DNA from: Microbacterium faecale | GTDB lineage: Bacteria; Actinomycetota; Actinomycetes; Actinomycetales; Microbacteriaceae | Length of the DNA stretch: 64,000 nucleotides | Assembly (NCBI RefSeq): GCF_014640975.1 | Contig: NZ_BMHO01000001.1 | Location: 444,166 to 508,165, forward strand | Direction: 5' to 3' | Shown here: in pieces, positions 26,321 through 35,229 of the stretch | Numbering within the stretch: position 1 is the stretch's first letter | Layout of the letters: every line of letters begins with the position of its first letter | The notes under the pieces: model-generated | Told to the model about the DNA's origin: nothing | Databases searched by the model: none | Seen by the model: the letters and a program-made list of their open reading frames with translations, nothing else | Position numbers and translations under genes: made by a program

Positions 26321-26824
26321 TCAGGAGCGACGAGCGCGCTCCGCATGCGCGCGCGCCTTCATCCGATTGCCGCACGTCGCCATCGAGCACCACTTGGCCG
26401 TCCCCGGCCGACTGTGATCGATGAGAAAGAGGTTGCATTCCGTGTTGGCACACGGTCGCAGGCGATTCGGCAACTGCCGCTGCGTCTCGGACCAGGCGAC
26501 GAGCGCGCGCGCCGCGAGACGTTCACCGGCGGGGGCGACCAAGCGCCACTGAAGACCCGTCGGCGCAACCTCCGGCTCGAGAACGATGCGAGCGGCGAGA
26601 GGCGTCAGTTCCCCGACCGCGCGATCGTCACCGCGAATTATGCGCTGGAGCGCATCACGCACGCCGCGAAGGTGGACGAGCTCCCCCTCGGATCCATCAC
26701 CACCGAAGCGTCGGGCGAGGCTGCCGCCGGCGCTGCCCGCCAACTGCTCCTGAAGGTGGCCACCCTCGACAGGACTGCTGTTGAGAACGGCCAGTAGCAA
26801 CTCCTCGTCTTCCACCACGAGCAC
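26321..26824 (-). CDS. CGNR zinc finger domain protein (ABATE domain regulator)
   Basis: The 167-residue protein has a short ABATE-like N-terminal ligand-binding domain and a C-terminal zinc finger. The metal ligands lie in PCANTECNLFLIDHS and WCSMATCGNRMKAR, which contains the defining CGNR motif. These proteins are stress- or metabolite-responsive regulators in actinobacteria. The usual length is about 180-200 residues, so the N-terminus is slightly short here. It is divergent from the alpha/beta hydrolase gene, its probable target. Confidence 0.88.
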   Translation of the reverse strand: MLVVEDEELLLAVLNSSPVEGGHLQEQLAGSAGGSLARRFGGDGSEGELVHLRGVRDALQRIIRGDDRAVGELTPLAARIVLEPEVAPTGLQWRLVAPAGERLAARALVAWSETQRQLPNRLRPCANTECNLFLIDHSRPGTAKWCSMATCGNRMKARAHAERARRS

Positions 26825-26918
26825 CTCCGCGTTCGCCCTGGAGCACCGACCGTTGCCTGCCCGATGCCCTCCTGCTACATTACGTTCTAACCAGTTACCT
26901 TAGTTTAAGGGGTTAATC

Positions 26919-27779
26919 ATGGCACGCGTTCACCACCGCACCGTCTCGATCAACGGACTCGATGTCTTCTACCGCGAAGCAGGCCCGCAGGACGCCCCCG
27001 TACTCCTGCTGCTGCACGGATACCCGACCAGCTCGCACATGTTCCGACACCTGATCCCCGCACTCGCAGATCGATATCGCGTCATCGCGCCGGACCACAT
27101 CGGCTTCGGCCGCTCGTCTGCACCGTCAGTCGAGGAGTTCTCTTACACATTTGACAGTCTCGCGACGGTCACGCACGCGTTCCTCGCCACGGTTGGCGTG
27201 GAACGCTACACCGTGTACGTCCAGGACTACGGCGCGCCGATCGCGTGGCGTCTCGCACTGTGGGAGCCCGCCGCAGTCGAGGGCATCATCTCGCAGAACG
27301 GCAACGCCTACGAGGAGGGGTTCGTCCCCGAGTTCTGGGCTCCTCTCTGGGCGCACGCCGAGACCCCGACGGCCGAGACGGAGAGCGCGCTGCGCTTCGC
27401 GCTCTCCCGGGAGGCGATCGAGTGGCAGTACACCCACGGCGTACCCGACGTGACGACGATCGCCCCCGAGGCGTGGGAACACGACATCGCGCAGATGTCG
27501 CGGCCCGGAGTCGATCATGCCCAACTGGCGCTCTTCGCGGACTACGTCACCAATCGCGCGCTGTACCCGAAGCTGCAGGACTGGATGGCGCGATCACAGC
27601 TCCCCGTGCTCGCGCTGTGGGGCGCGAATGACGAGATCTTCGGGCCGGACGGCGCGCGGGCGTTCCGACGGCACGCGCCGCACGCACGCATCGAACTGCT
27701 CGATGCCGGACACTTCCTGCTCGAGTCGCACTTCGACGAGGCGGTCGCCATCATCCGCGACTGGCGCGGCGAGTTCTGA
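26919..27779 (+). CDS. Alpha/beta hydrolase, haloalkane dehalogenase / epoxide hydrolase group
   Basis: This 286-residue alpha/beta hydrolase has the oxyanion motif LLLHGYPTSSHM (around residues 30-41). The nucleophile elbow is VQDYGAP, with Asp as nucleophile near residue 104, the arrangement of dehalogenases and epoxide hydrolases. The acid is in LWGANDEIFGPDG and the general base His in DAGHFLLESH. Trp in GAPIAWR follows the nucleophile. Subfamily function cannot be fixed by sight. AGGGG precedes the ATG, and the gene is divergent from the CGNR regulator. Confidence 0.9.
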   Translation: MARVHHRTVSINGLDVFYREAGPQDAPVLLLLHGYPTSSHMFRHLIPALADRYRVIAPDHIGFGRSSAPSVEEFSYTFDSLATVTHAFLATVGVERYTVYVQDYGAPIAWRLALWEPAAVEGIISQNGNAYEEGFVPEFWAPLWAHAETPTAETESALRFALSREAIEWQYTHGVPDVTTIAPEAWEHDIAQMSRPGVDHAQLALFADYVTNRALYPKLQDWMARSQLPVLALWGANDEIFGPDGARAFRRHAPHARIELLDAGHFLLESHFDEAVAIIRDWRGEF

Positions 27780-27840
27780 CCCCCGCTCGACACGTGGTCG
27801 CGCCGCGCGCGCAACCGCTCTCCGCACGCATCGCACGCGC

Positions 27841-27891
27841 GTTCACTATCCGAACTTTTTGATTGCATGGTGCACTCAATGCTGGTTGACT
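27841..27891 (+). promoter_or_regulatory. Operator plus promoter before the three-domain NTF2 gene
   Basis: A 15-nt dyad GTTCACTATCCGAAC (27841-27855) is followed after 7 nt by -35 TTGCAT (27863-27868) and, 17 nt on, -10 TTGACT (27886-27891). The dyad, spacing and boxes match the promoter of the Fe-dehydrogenase gene at 40702-40752. Placement upstream of -35 suggests activation by the nearby IclR protein. Confidence 0.6.
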
Positions 27892-28002
27892 GAGGGCGGG
27901 CCCACCGCTGCGCCCCGAACGGAGTCGCCACATGAAACGCCACGATTGCCCGAGCACGTCCGCTGCCGGAGTCCGTCCCCGACTGCTCGAGACGGACAAG
28001 CG

Positions 28003-29934
28003 ATGATCAACGAACTCGCCCGCGATGTCGAACGCGTCGAATCGCTCCGCGAGGCGAAGGATGTGCAGCGCGCGTATACCCACCTCGCACAGTACGGACT
28101 CTGGGCCGAGATGGCCGCGCTTTTCACGGCGGACGCCACCGTCGAGTCGCGCGGCCGCACGATATCCGGACGCGACGAGATCGCGGCTTGGTTGCAGAAC
28201 ACTGTCGAGGGGGCGTCTCTGCCTGGCGCGCTCTACACGGAGGTGATCGAGCAGCCACTCAGCAACCTTTCCACCGACGGCCGACGTGCCCAAACGCGCT
28301 GGAACGCGATCCGGTTCATGAGCGACGGCGTGCGAAGCGCCCGGATCGAAGGCGGCGTCTACGAGAACGACTACCGCCTCGACGAGGGACAGTGGCGGAT
28401 CTGCGCGATGCGCTTCCATGCGATCTACGAGGGCGACTACGCCACGGGGTGGACGAACGTCGACGGTGCCCCCGTGCCGATCGTGCCACCCCATTTCACC
28501 CTCGACGAGGCCGGCACCCCCCTTCCGGCGCCCGCCGGCACAGCGCCGCCCACCGCCGCCACTGCGCCGCAGCTGGCCGCGCGCATCCAGCGCCTGAACG
28601 ATGAGGACGCGGTCCGGAACCTGCAGCACAGTTTCGGCTATTACGTCGATCGCAGAATGTGGAGTGACGTCGTCGATCTCTTCACCGCCGACGCCGTGTT
28701 CCTCGTGGACGGCGAGCCGGCGGAGGTCGGGCTCGCTGGCGTACGGCGCGCTCTCGAGCGCATGGGGCCGGAGGGCCTTGAGGACGGCCAGCTGAACGAC
28801 CGCCCCCTCTTCGACCTCATCGTCGAGGTCGCCCCCGACGGCCGCGAGGCCGTCGCACGCGGCCTGGAGATCGGCATGCTGGGGGACGCGAACACGGGCA
28901 CCGGCGCCTGGTCTTTCGCGGCCTTCCGAAACCGCTTCGTGAAGGACGGCGCCCTCTGGAAGCTGACGGAGGTTCACGTCGCACCGCTGCTCGAGGCCGA
29001 CTACCAGCGCGGCTTCGCCCACAGCGGTCATGCGGCGGCAGAGCGCACCGCTCCGCCCGCCTTCATCGACATCCGCGGGCGCGCCGCACGCGCGACGCCC
29101 GATCCCGCTCACCACGGTTCACCGCCCGACCTCGCCGACCTCAGTCGACGTCTCCGACGCTCGGCCGCCTACGAGGGAGCCGAGAACGTCTCGAGCGCCT
29201 ATGGCTTCTACATCGACGACTTCCAATGGCGAGAGATGGCCGGAATCTTCGCCGTCGAGGGAAACAAGCAGAACCCGTTCGCGGGCTACTTCATCGGGCG
29301 CGATCGTATTCACGGCGCGGTCGACGCCTTCTACGGCGGGGCACGCACCTTCGACGCGCTGCGCGAACGAATCTCGTTCCACTGGCGCATCCAGCCCGTC
29401 ATCTTGGTGTCGCACGACGCTCGATCCGCGACGATCCGCACGCGTCTCCTGCAACCTCGCACGGCGATGGACGTGACGCCCGATTTCACTGGATTCTTCG
29501 GCGGAATGTACCCGAACGACCAGGCAGTGCTCGAGGACGGGACATGGCGACTGTGGAGCCTCACGATCGACGAGCACTACTTCGATTCACCGACGTGGCA
29601 CGGCGGCTGGGCGTCGGCGCAGAAGCGCCCGCGCGACGCCCCGAACCCGCCGCCCAGCAGGCTGGTCGACATCTACCCGCCCGACATTCTGCTCACTGAG
29701 CTCGGAGAGCGCATGGAGGGGTTCCGCGGCGGACCCGGCCGAACGCGCGTCTGGCCGGAGCTCCTGACGATGTGGTTTCACTATCGCAACCCCGTCTCGG
29801 GCCGCACGCCGGAGCATTTCTGGCCAGACTGCGTGCCGAGCGGCAAGCGCCCGGCGACGCGCATGACCGCTCACGGCTACGAGCTCCCCCCTGCGGGCCC
29901 GTCCGCCGACGGCATCGCTCTCGACGAACACTGA
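28003..29934 (+). CDS. Protein with three NTF2/SnoaL-like domains
   Basis: The 643-residue protein contains three cone-fold NTF2-like units. Domain 1 covers about residues 15-145 (QRAYTHLAQYGLWAEMAALFTADATVE). Domain 2 covers about 205-340 (RNLQHSFGYYVDRRMWSDVVDLFTADAVF). Domain 3 covers about 390-540 (SSAYGFYIDDFQWREMAGIFAVEG). Pro/Ala-rich linkers join them, and a C-terminal segment is rich in Trp and Pro. No signal peptide is seen. SnoaL domains are ligand-binding scaffolds and sometimes cyclases, dehydratases or isomerases; a three-unit fusion is uncommon and its activity unknown. I chose ATG 28003 because the upstream frame overlaps the hydrolase gene. It precedes a peptide-type ABC importer and shares a promoter type with the Fe-dehydrogenase gene. 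Confidence 0.8.
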   Translation: MINELARDVERVESLREAKDVQRAYTHLAQYGLWAEMAALFTADATVESRGRTISGRDEIAAWLQNTVEGASLPGALYTEVIEQPLSNLSTDGRRAQTRWNAIRFMSDGVRSARIEGGVYENDYRLDEGQWRICAMRFHAIYEGDYATGWTNVDGAPVPIVPPHFTLDEAGTPLPAPAGTAPPTAATAPQLAARIQRLNDEDAVRNLQHSFGYYVDRRMWSDVVDLFTADAVFLVDGEPAEVGLAGVRRALERMGPEGLEDGQLNDRPLFDLIVEVAPDGREAVARGLEIGMLGDANTGTGAWSFAAFRNRFVKDGALWKLTEVHVAPLLEADYQRGFAHSGHAAAERTAPPAFIDIRGRAARATPDPAHHGSPPDLADLSRRLRRSAAYEGAENVSSAYGFYIDDFQWREMAGIFAVEGNKQNPFAGYFIGRDRIHGAVDAFYGGARTFDALRERISFHWRIQPVILVSHDARSATIRTRLLQPRTAMDVTPDFTGFFGGMYPNDQAVLEDGTWRLWSLTIDEHYFDSPTWHGGWASAQKRPRDAPNPPPSRLVDIYPPDILLTELGERMEGFRGGPGRTRVWPELLTMWFHYRNPVSGRTPEHFWPDCVPSGKRPATRMTAHGYELPPAGPSADGIALDEH

Positions 29935-29972
29935 CAGCGCGCCTCGATACCTGATCGTAATGTGGACAAGCA

Positions 29973-30001
29973 TTGCGTAGTGTGAACACGCGCACTAGCG
30001 T
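29973..30001 (+). promoter_or_regulatory. Candidate promoter of the ABC importer operon
   Basis: TTGCGT (29973-29978) and TAGCGT (29996-30001) are separated by 17 nt. A GTGTGAACAC palindrome (29980-29989) lies in the spacer, a plausible control site. The leader to ATG 30070 would be about 60 nt. Confidence 0.5.
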
Positions 30002-30069
30002 AACAATCGACGAATGCCCGAAGATGCCCGTTCACCCGTGGTACTCGGGAACGACGACAAGGAAGTCTC

Positions 30070-31620
30070 ATGTTTCGAACTCGGCGCTTGATCGCAATTG
30101 CGGCCGCGGCTGCGGCCAGCCTCGGCCTCCTCGCGTCCTGCGCGGACTCGTCCTCTCCGCAGGCCGACGGCTCACAGGATGGCGACGCGGGGACACTAAC
30201 GCTTTATTCGTTCACCGAACCGACGAGCTGGGACCCGGCCGGCTTCGGTGAGAGCCCGTACCTCCCTTACGCACTGGCGGTCTACGACACGCTCTTCGTC
30301 ATCGGCGCCGATGGTCAGGTGACCCCCAAGCTCGCCTCGGGGTACGAATACAACGATGACCGGACGGAACTCACACTGGCGCTCGAGGAGGGAATCGCCT
30401 TCGACGACGGCACTCCCTTCGATGCCGCCGCGGTCAAGGCCAACATCGAGCACTTCCAGGCCTTCGCGACGCCGGCGGGCCCCCTGCTTCAGCACGTCGC
30501 CGACGCCACGGTCGTCGACGACGAGACGGTGCAGCTCACTCTCTCCCAGCCGGATCCCGGGCTGCTGTTCTCTCTCACGCAGGCCGCGGGGCTGATGGGG
30601 AACCCGAACACGCTCGGCACGGACGAGATCGCGAGGGAACCGGACGGAACTGGTCCATACACGCTCGACGCTCAGGGGTCGGTGCAGGGGTCGCAGTACG
30701 TCTTCGACCGGAAGGATGAGTACTGGGGACAGGACTACCCATACTCCACCGTCACCTATTCGGTCTTCCCGGATGAGGTCGCGCGACTCAACGCCTTCGC
30801 CTCGGGCCAGATTCAGTATGCCCACACCACAACGGCCGCGGCTGCGATCGACGCCAGGGATGCCGTCGCCGACGCGACCATGCAAGACACCGCGGTGACA
30901 TGGGAGGGGCTGTTCTTCTTCGACCGTGACGGCGAGCTGCAGCCCGAGCTCGAGGATCCCCGCGTGCGAGAAGCGCTCGCGCTCGCCATCGACGCAGACG
31001 CCATGATCGAGACGATCCGCGGCGGCTACGGCGAGGCAACCGACCAGATCTTCTCGCCCACGATGGATGCCTTCGACGACGCGCTGGAAGGCAGCCACGA
31101 TTACGACCCGGAACGCGCGAAGCAGCTTCTTGGGGACGCCGGATATCCCGACGGATTCACGCTGCCGTGGCCGCGCACCGGCACGATCCTCCCGGAGATC
31201 TACACCGCGATCTCCCAGTACTGGAACGAGATCGGCGTCACGACGGATGACGTGCAGTGGGGCCCCGGAGAAGCGGTGGCGTCGATCATGGCCGGCGACT
31301 TCGGCGTGGTGTACTTCTCGAACCTCCAGCTTCTGGACACCTGGTCAGTCATCCAACTCTCGGTTGCTCCCGACACCCAATACAATCCGTTCGGATCCGA
31401 GACCTCCGAGCTGAATGAGCTGATCGAGGAGCTGCAGTTCGCCGCCGACGACGAACGCGCCGCAGCTGGCCAGGCAGTGAATGAGTACCTCGTGGAAAAC
31501 CATTGGTTCGCGCCGCTGTATCGGCCCGCGATGTTCTACCTGACTGCCCCCGAGATCAGCCTCACGGTTCAGCCCGGCTATGTTCAGCCGCCGATCTGGG
31601 CGTTCGCGCCAGCCTCGTGA
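30070..31620 (+). CDS. ABC transporter substrate-binding lipoprotein, peptide/nickel family (SBP_bac_5)
   Basis: This 516-residue family 5 binding protein has a lipoprotein signal ending in LLASC (Cys 24). The mature part contains the family start DTLFVIGADGQVTPKLASGYEYNDDRTELTLALEEGIAFDDGTPF. The family binds peptides, but also opines, glycosides, nickel and diverse plant or aromatic compounds. The neighbours here (BKACE, DUF6282 hydrolase, dehydrogenases) suggest a catabolic carboxylate or amide rather than a nutritional peptide. AAGGAAG precedes the ATG. The GTG of the permease gene overlaps its stop by 4 nt. Confidence 0.93.
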   Translation: MFRTRRLIAIAAAAAASLGLLASCADSSSPQADGSQDGDAGTLTLYSFTEPTSWDPAGFGESPYLPYALAVYDTLFVIGADGQVTPKLASGYEYNDDRTELTLALEEGIAFDDGTPFDAAAVKANIEHFQAFATPAGPLLQHVADATVVDDETVQLTLSQPDPGLLFSLTQAAGLMGNPNTLGTDEIAREPDGTGPYTLDAQGSVQGSQYVFDRKDEYWGQDYPYSTVTYSVFPDEVARLNAFASGQIQYAHTTTAAAAIDARDAVADATMQDTAVTWEGLFFFDRDGELQPELEDPRVREALALAIDADAMIETIRGGYGEATDQIFSPTMDAFDDALEGSHDYDPERAKQLLGDAGYPDGFTLPWPRTGTILPEIYTAISQYWNEIGVTTDDVQWGPGEAVASIMAGDFGVVYFSNLQLLDTWSVIQLSVAPDTQYNPFGSETSELNELIEELQFAADDERAAAGQAVNEYLVENHWFAPLYRPAMFYLTAPEISLTVQPGYVQPPIWAFAPAS

Positions 31621-32561
31621 GTACGCTGCTCCTCAAACGCGCGCTCTCGGGTTTCACCCTCATTCTGGCGATCTCGTTCATCGCTCAGCTGCTCGTTCTT
31701 CCGGGGATCGACAACATCGCCCGCAACGTCCTCGGTGAGCTTGCGAGCGACGAACAGGTCGATCAGAAGGCCGTGGAGCTTGGCTTAGACCGTCCGCTCA
31801 TCGTGCGATACGGCGACTGGCTGCTGCGTGCGACGCAAGGAGATCTCGGCAGGTCCTATTTCACGCCCCAACCGGTCACGGAGGCGATCGCCTCGCGCCT
31901 TCCGGCGACGCTGTCGCTGGTGATCGCCGTGACCGCACTGACCGCGCTGATCGCGTTCGCCCTCGGCATCGTGGCGGCCATCAACCGCGGCAGCGTCGAC
32001 CGGATCCTGCAGGTGCTGGTGACGGTCGCCGATGCGCTTCCCGCCTTCGTCATCGCGATCTTCATGGCCACCGTGTTCGCCGTGCAGTTGCGGTGGCTGC
32101 CGGCGACCGGCTACGTGCCCCTCCATGAATCGCCGGTCGGATGGCTCGCGTCGCTCACGCTGCCGGTCATCGCGATGACCATCTCCGGCGTCGTCGGCGT
32201 CGCTCAGCACGTGCGCTCGTCGGCGATCACGGTGGTGAAGAGCGACTACTTTCGCACCCGGCGCAGCCGGGGGCTTCCGAGCCGGTATCTGCTGATGACA
32301 ACGGTGCTGCGGAACTCCGCGACGCCGGGAATGGCGGCGCTGGCCGTCCAGGTCGTCGGGCTCCTCGGCGCCTCCGTCGTGATCGAAGTCGTGTTCGCCC
32401 TGCCGGGCCTCGGTTCGCTCGCCGTTCAAGCGGCACTGCGGTCCGACATCCCCGTCATCCTCGGCATTCTGATGACCTACGTCGTGATCGTCGTCATCGT
32501 CAACCTGCTCGTCGACCTGCTGATCGCATGGATCAATCCGAAGGTGAGGATGAACGCGTGA
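31617..32561 (+). CDS. ABC transporter permease, DppB type
   Basis: The 314-residue permease has six transmembrane segments and the DppB N-terminal segment (LLLKRALSGFTLILAISFIAQLLVLP). It carries the inner-membrane component loop around SSAITVVKSDYFRTRRSRGLPSRYLL and ends with the family segment FALPGLGSLAVQAALRSD. It starts with GTG at 31617, overlapping the binding-protein stop, and overlaps the next gene by 4 nt. It forms half of the importer channel with the permease part of the following fused protein. Confidence 0.92.
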   Translation: MSTLLLKRALSGFTLILAISFIAQLLVLPGIDNIARNVLGELASDEQVDQKAVELGLDRPLIVRYGDWLLRATQGDLGRSYFTPQPVTEAIASRLPATLSLVIAVTALTALIAFALGIVAAINRGSVDRILQVLVTVADALPAFVIAIFMATVFAVQLRWLPATGYVPLHESPVGWLASLTLPVIAMTISGVVGVAQHVRSSAITVVKSDYFRTRRSRGLPSRYLLMTTVLRNSATPGMAALAVQVVGLLGASVVIEVVFALPGLGSLAVQAALRSDIPVILGILMTYVVIVVIVNLLVDLLIAWINPKVRMNA

Positions 32562-34333
32562 ACGCCGTAGCCACTGTTCCGGTTCCGCGGTCCGGCATCG
32601 CCCGTCGCTTCTTCGGGAATCCGCTCGGCACCGGATCAGCTGTCACACTCGTGCTCGTCGTGCTGATCGCCGCGTCGGCGCCGCTCCTCCCCCTCGCCCC
32701 GCCAGAGGCAGGCAATCTCTCCAGCGCGATGCAAGGGCCGTCAGGAGAGCACTGGCTCGGGACGGACACCACGGGGCGCGACATCCTGAGCCGCTTGATC
32801 TGGGGAGCGCGCATCAACCTTCTCGGCGCGGTGCTCACGGTCGTCGTGGCGCTGGTCCTGGGGGTGCCCGCGGGAATCCTGGCGGGCTACCACCGCGGAT
32901 CCGTCGACACTGTCACGAGCTGGGTGAGCGATCTCGTCATGGCCCTCCCGGGCATTATCGTGCTGCTGGCCGTCAGCGCCGTCATGGGGCCGTCGATCTG
33001 GTTGGCGATGGCGATCTTCGGGGCGATGCTCGCGCCGGCCTACTTCCGCATCGTGCGCGCCTCGGTGCTCGCCGTACGCGGCGAACTCTTCGTGGATGCC
33101 GCCATCGTCTCGGGGCTCTCCGACACGCGGATCCTCTTCCGACACATCGTCGCTGTCGTGCGCGCGCCCATCCTCATCCAGGGCGCACGCCTGGCGGTCA
33201 TCGCGATCGCCATCCAGGCGGGCCTCGAGTTCCTCGGTGTCGGAGACATCAGCGTGCCGTCGTGGGGCGGAATGCTGAACGAGGGATTCCGGCGCATGCA
33301 CGACTCTCCCCGGCTCATCCTGTGGCCGAGCCTCGCCATCGGGGTCGTCAGCATGGCGCTCGTGCTCTTCGCCAACGCGCTCCGGGACACCCTGGAGGAG
33401 CGCAGCCAATCGCAGAGCCGGAGGCGTGGCCAGCGGCCCGAACGCGCAGGACGGCAGTCGGCGGCACTCGGTTCGCCGGCGCAGGATGAGGACACGCTGC
33501 TGAGCGTCAGCGGGCTGCGAGTCGCTTACGGGTACCGCAGCGGAGACGTCGAGGTCGTCCATGGCGTCTCGCTGGACCTCCGCCGGGGCGAAGTTCTCGG
33601 TCTCGTGGGCGAGTCCGGCTCCGGAAAATCGCAAACGGCTCTCGCGATGCTCGGGCTCCTGCCGCACGGCGGACGCATCACGGACGGATCCATCCGGCTC
33701 GGCGAGACGGAGCTGACCCGCGCCAGTGAGCGCGCGTACGAGCGGATCCGCGGCGGGGACATCGCGTACGTCCCCCAGGAACCGATGTCGAACCTCGACC
33801 CCACCTTCACGATCGGCAGCCAGCTCGTCGTCCCGATGCAGAAGAAGCTCGGGCTCACACGAGGCGAGGCGCGCGATCGCGCGCTGGAGCTGCTCGGAAC
33901 CGTAGGGATCCGCGACCCCGAGAAGGTGTTCTCGTCCTACCCCTTCCAGCTGTCCGGCGGCATGGCCCAGCGCGTCCTCATCGCCGGCGCGGTGTCCTGC
34001 CGGCCACGGATCCTGATCGCCGATGAGCCGACGACGGCGTTGGACGTGACCGTGCAAGCTGACGTGCTCGACATCCTGCGAGCACTCCAGCAGGACAGCG
34101 GCATGGCGGTCCTCATGGTCACCCACAATCTCGGTGTGGTCGCTGACATCTGCGACCGCGTCGCGGTCATGTCCCAAGGCGAGATCGTCGAGACCGGAGA
34201 CGTGCGCGCCATCCTGCGTGCACCCCAACACGACTACACCGCTTCGCTGCTGGAGTCGATGCTCAACGACGCCACCACACGAGACGACATCGATGAACGT
34301 ATGAACGCTCTGCACGGAGAGGGCAGCCAATGA
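32558..34333 (+). CDS. Fused ABC permease (DppC type) and ATP-binding protein (DppD type)
   Basis: This is a single 591-residue polypeptide. Residues about 1-285 are a DppC-like permease (GTDTTGRDILSRLIWGARINL, then LEFLGVGDISVPSWGGML). A charged linker of about 35 residues (ERSQSQSRRRGQRPERAGRQ) joins it to a DppD-like ATPase with Walker A GESGSGKSQTA, signature LSGGMAQRVLIAGA, Walker B ILIADEPTTALDVT and switch VTHN. Permease/ATPase fusions of this order are known in actinobacteria. GTG 32558 overlaps DppB, and the end overlaps the second ATPase gene. Confidence 0.92.
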   Translation: MNAVATVPVPRSGIARRFFGNPLGTGSAVTLVLVVLIAASAPLLPLAPPEAGNLSSAMQGPSGEHWLGTDTTGRDILSRLIWGARINLLGAVLTVVVALVLGVPAGILAGYHRGSVDTVTSWVSDLVMALPGIIVLLAVSAVMGPSIWLAMAIFGAMLAPAYFRIVRASVLAVRGELFVDAAIVSGLSDTRILFRHIVAVVRAPILIQGARLAVIAIAIQAGLEFLGVGDISVPSWGGMLNEGFRRMHDSPRLILWPSLAIGVVSMALVLFANALRDTLEERSQSQSRRRGQRPERAGRQSAALGSPAQDEDTLLSVSGLRVAYGYRSGDVEVVHGVSLDLRRGEVLGLVGESGSGKSQTALAMLGLLPHGGRITDGSIRLGETELTRASERAYERIRGGDIAYVPQEPMSNLDPTFTIGSQLVVPMQKKLGLTRGEARDRALELLGTVGIRDPEKVFSSYPFQLSGGMAQRVLIAGAVSCRPRILIADEPTTALDVTVQADVLDILRALQQDSGMAVLMVTHNLGVVADICDRVAVMSQGEIVETGDVRAILRAPQHDYTASLLESMLNDATTRDDIDERMNALHGEGSQ

Positions 34334-35193
34334 TCGAGGAACGCGTCCGTGACACCGCCTCTCTGTTGAGCGTCCGAGACCTCGCTGTCGGCTACGGCAG
34401 CAGGCGGCGCCGGTCGTCGCAGGCCGTCGTGAGTGACGTGAGCTTCACGGTGCCGAGCGGCACCACGCTCGGCCTGGTCGGAGAATCCGGTTCCGGGAAA
34501 TCGACGATCGGCCGGGCCATCTTGGGGCTGGCAACGCCCCTGGAGGGCTCCATCACCTTCGACGGACAGGACATTACGCACCTCTCCCGTCGTCAGCGCC
34601 GACCGCTCACGAGCGAGATCCAGGTCATCTTCCAGGATCCCTACTCGTCGCTGAACCCAGCGATGGAGATTCAGGAGATCCTTGCCGAGCCGCTCATCGC
34701 TCAGGGCGGGTCCGCGCGGGACGCGCGGACCCGCGTCCGGAAGCTGCTGGATGCGGTGCACCTGCCCTCAGACGCCGCCCGCCGTCTCCCGAGCGAGTTC
34801 TCCGGGGGCCAGCGCCAACGCGTCGCCATCGCGCGCAGCCTCGCGACGGATCCCCGCCTCATCGTCTGCGATGAGCCCGTGTCGGGGCTGGACCTCAAGA
34901 CGCAAGCGCATGTGCTGGACCTGCTCATCGAGCTGCAGCAGCGCACCGGTGTCGCGTACCTCTTCGTCTCGCATGACCTCAGCGTGATCAGACACATCAG
35001 CCACGACGTGGTGGTGCTCCTCGACGGCAGGATCGTGGAATCCGGCCGCGCACGCGAGATCACGGAGAACCCGCGCCACCCGTACGTGAAGCGGCTGTTC
35101 GTGTCGTCCCCCGTGGCCGACCCTGACGAGCAGGCACGTCGGCGCGAAATGCTCCGGGATCTGGCGCGGGGCGATCGCGTCGACGCTCGGTGA
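34330..35193 (+). CDS. ABC transporter ATP-binding protein, DppF type
   Basis: The 287-residue second ATPase has Walker A GESGSGKST (about residues 54-62), signature SGGQRQRVAIARSLATDP, Walker B LIVCDEPVSGLD and switch FVSHDLSVI. The ending (PRHPYVKRLFVSSPVADPDEQ) is the oligopeptide/dipeptide C-terminal region. Its ATG overlaps the fused permease/ATPase gene by 4 nt. It completes the importer of binding protein, two permease domains and two ATPase domains. The gene ends 36 bp before the convergent SDR gene. Confidence 0.93.
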   Translation: MIEERVRDTASLLSVRDLAVGYGSRRRRSSQAVVSDVSFTVPSGTTLGLVGESGSGKSTIGRAILGLATPLEGSITFDGQDITHLSRRQRRPLTSEIQVIFQDPYSSLNPAMEIQEILAEPLIAQGGSARDARTRVRKLLDAVHLPSDAARRLPSEFSGGQRQRVAIARSLATDPRLIVCDEPVSGLDLKTQAHVLDLLIELQQRTGVAYLFVSHDLSVIRHISHDVVVLLDGRIVESGRAREITENPRHPYVKRLFVSSPVADPDEQARRREMLRDLARGDRVDAR

Positions 35194-35229
35194 CCGCGGA
35201 CAAGTCCGCCTCGTTCTCCGACGAGGGAG

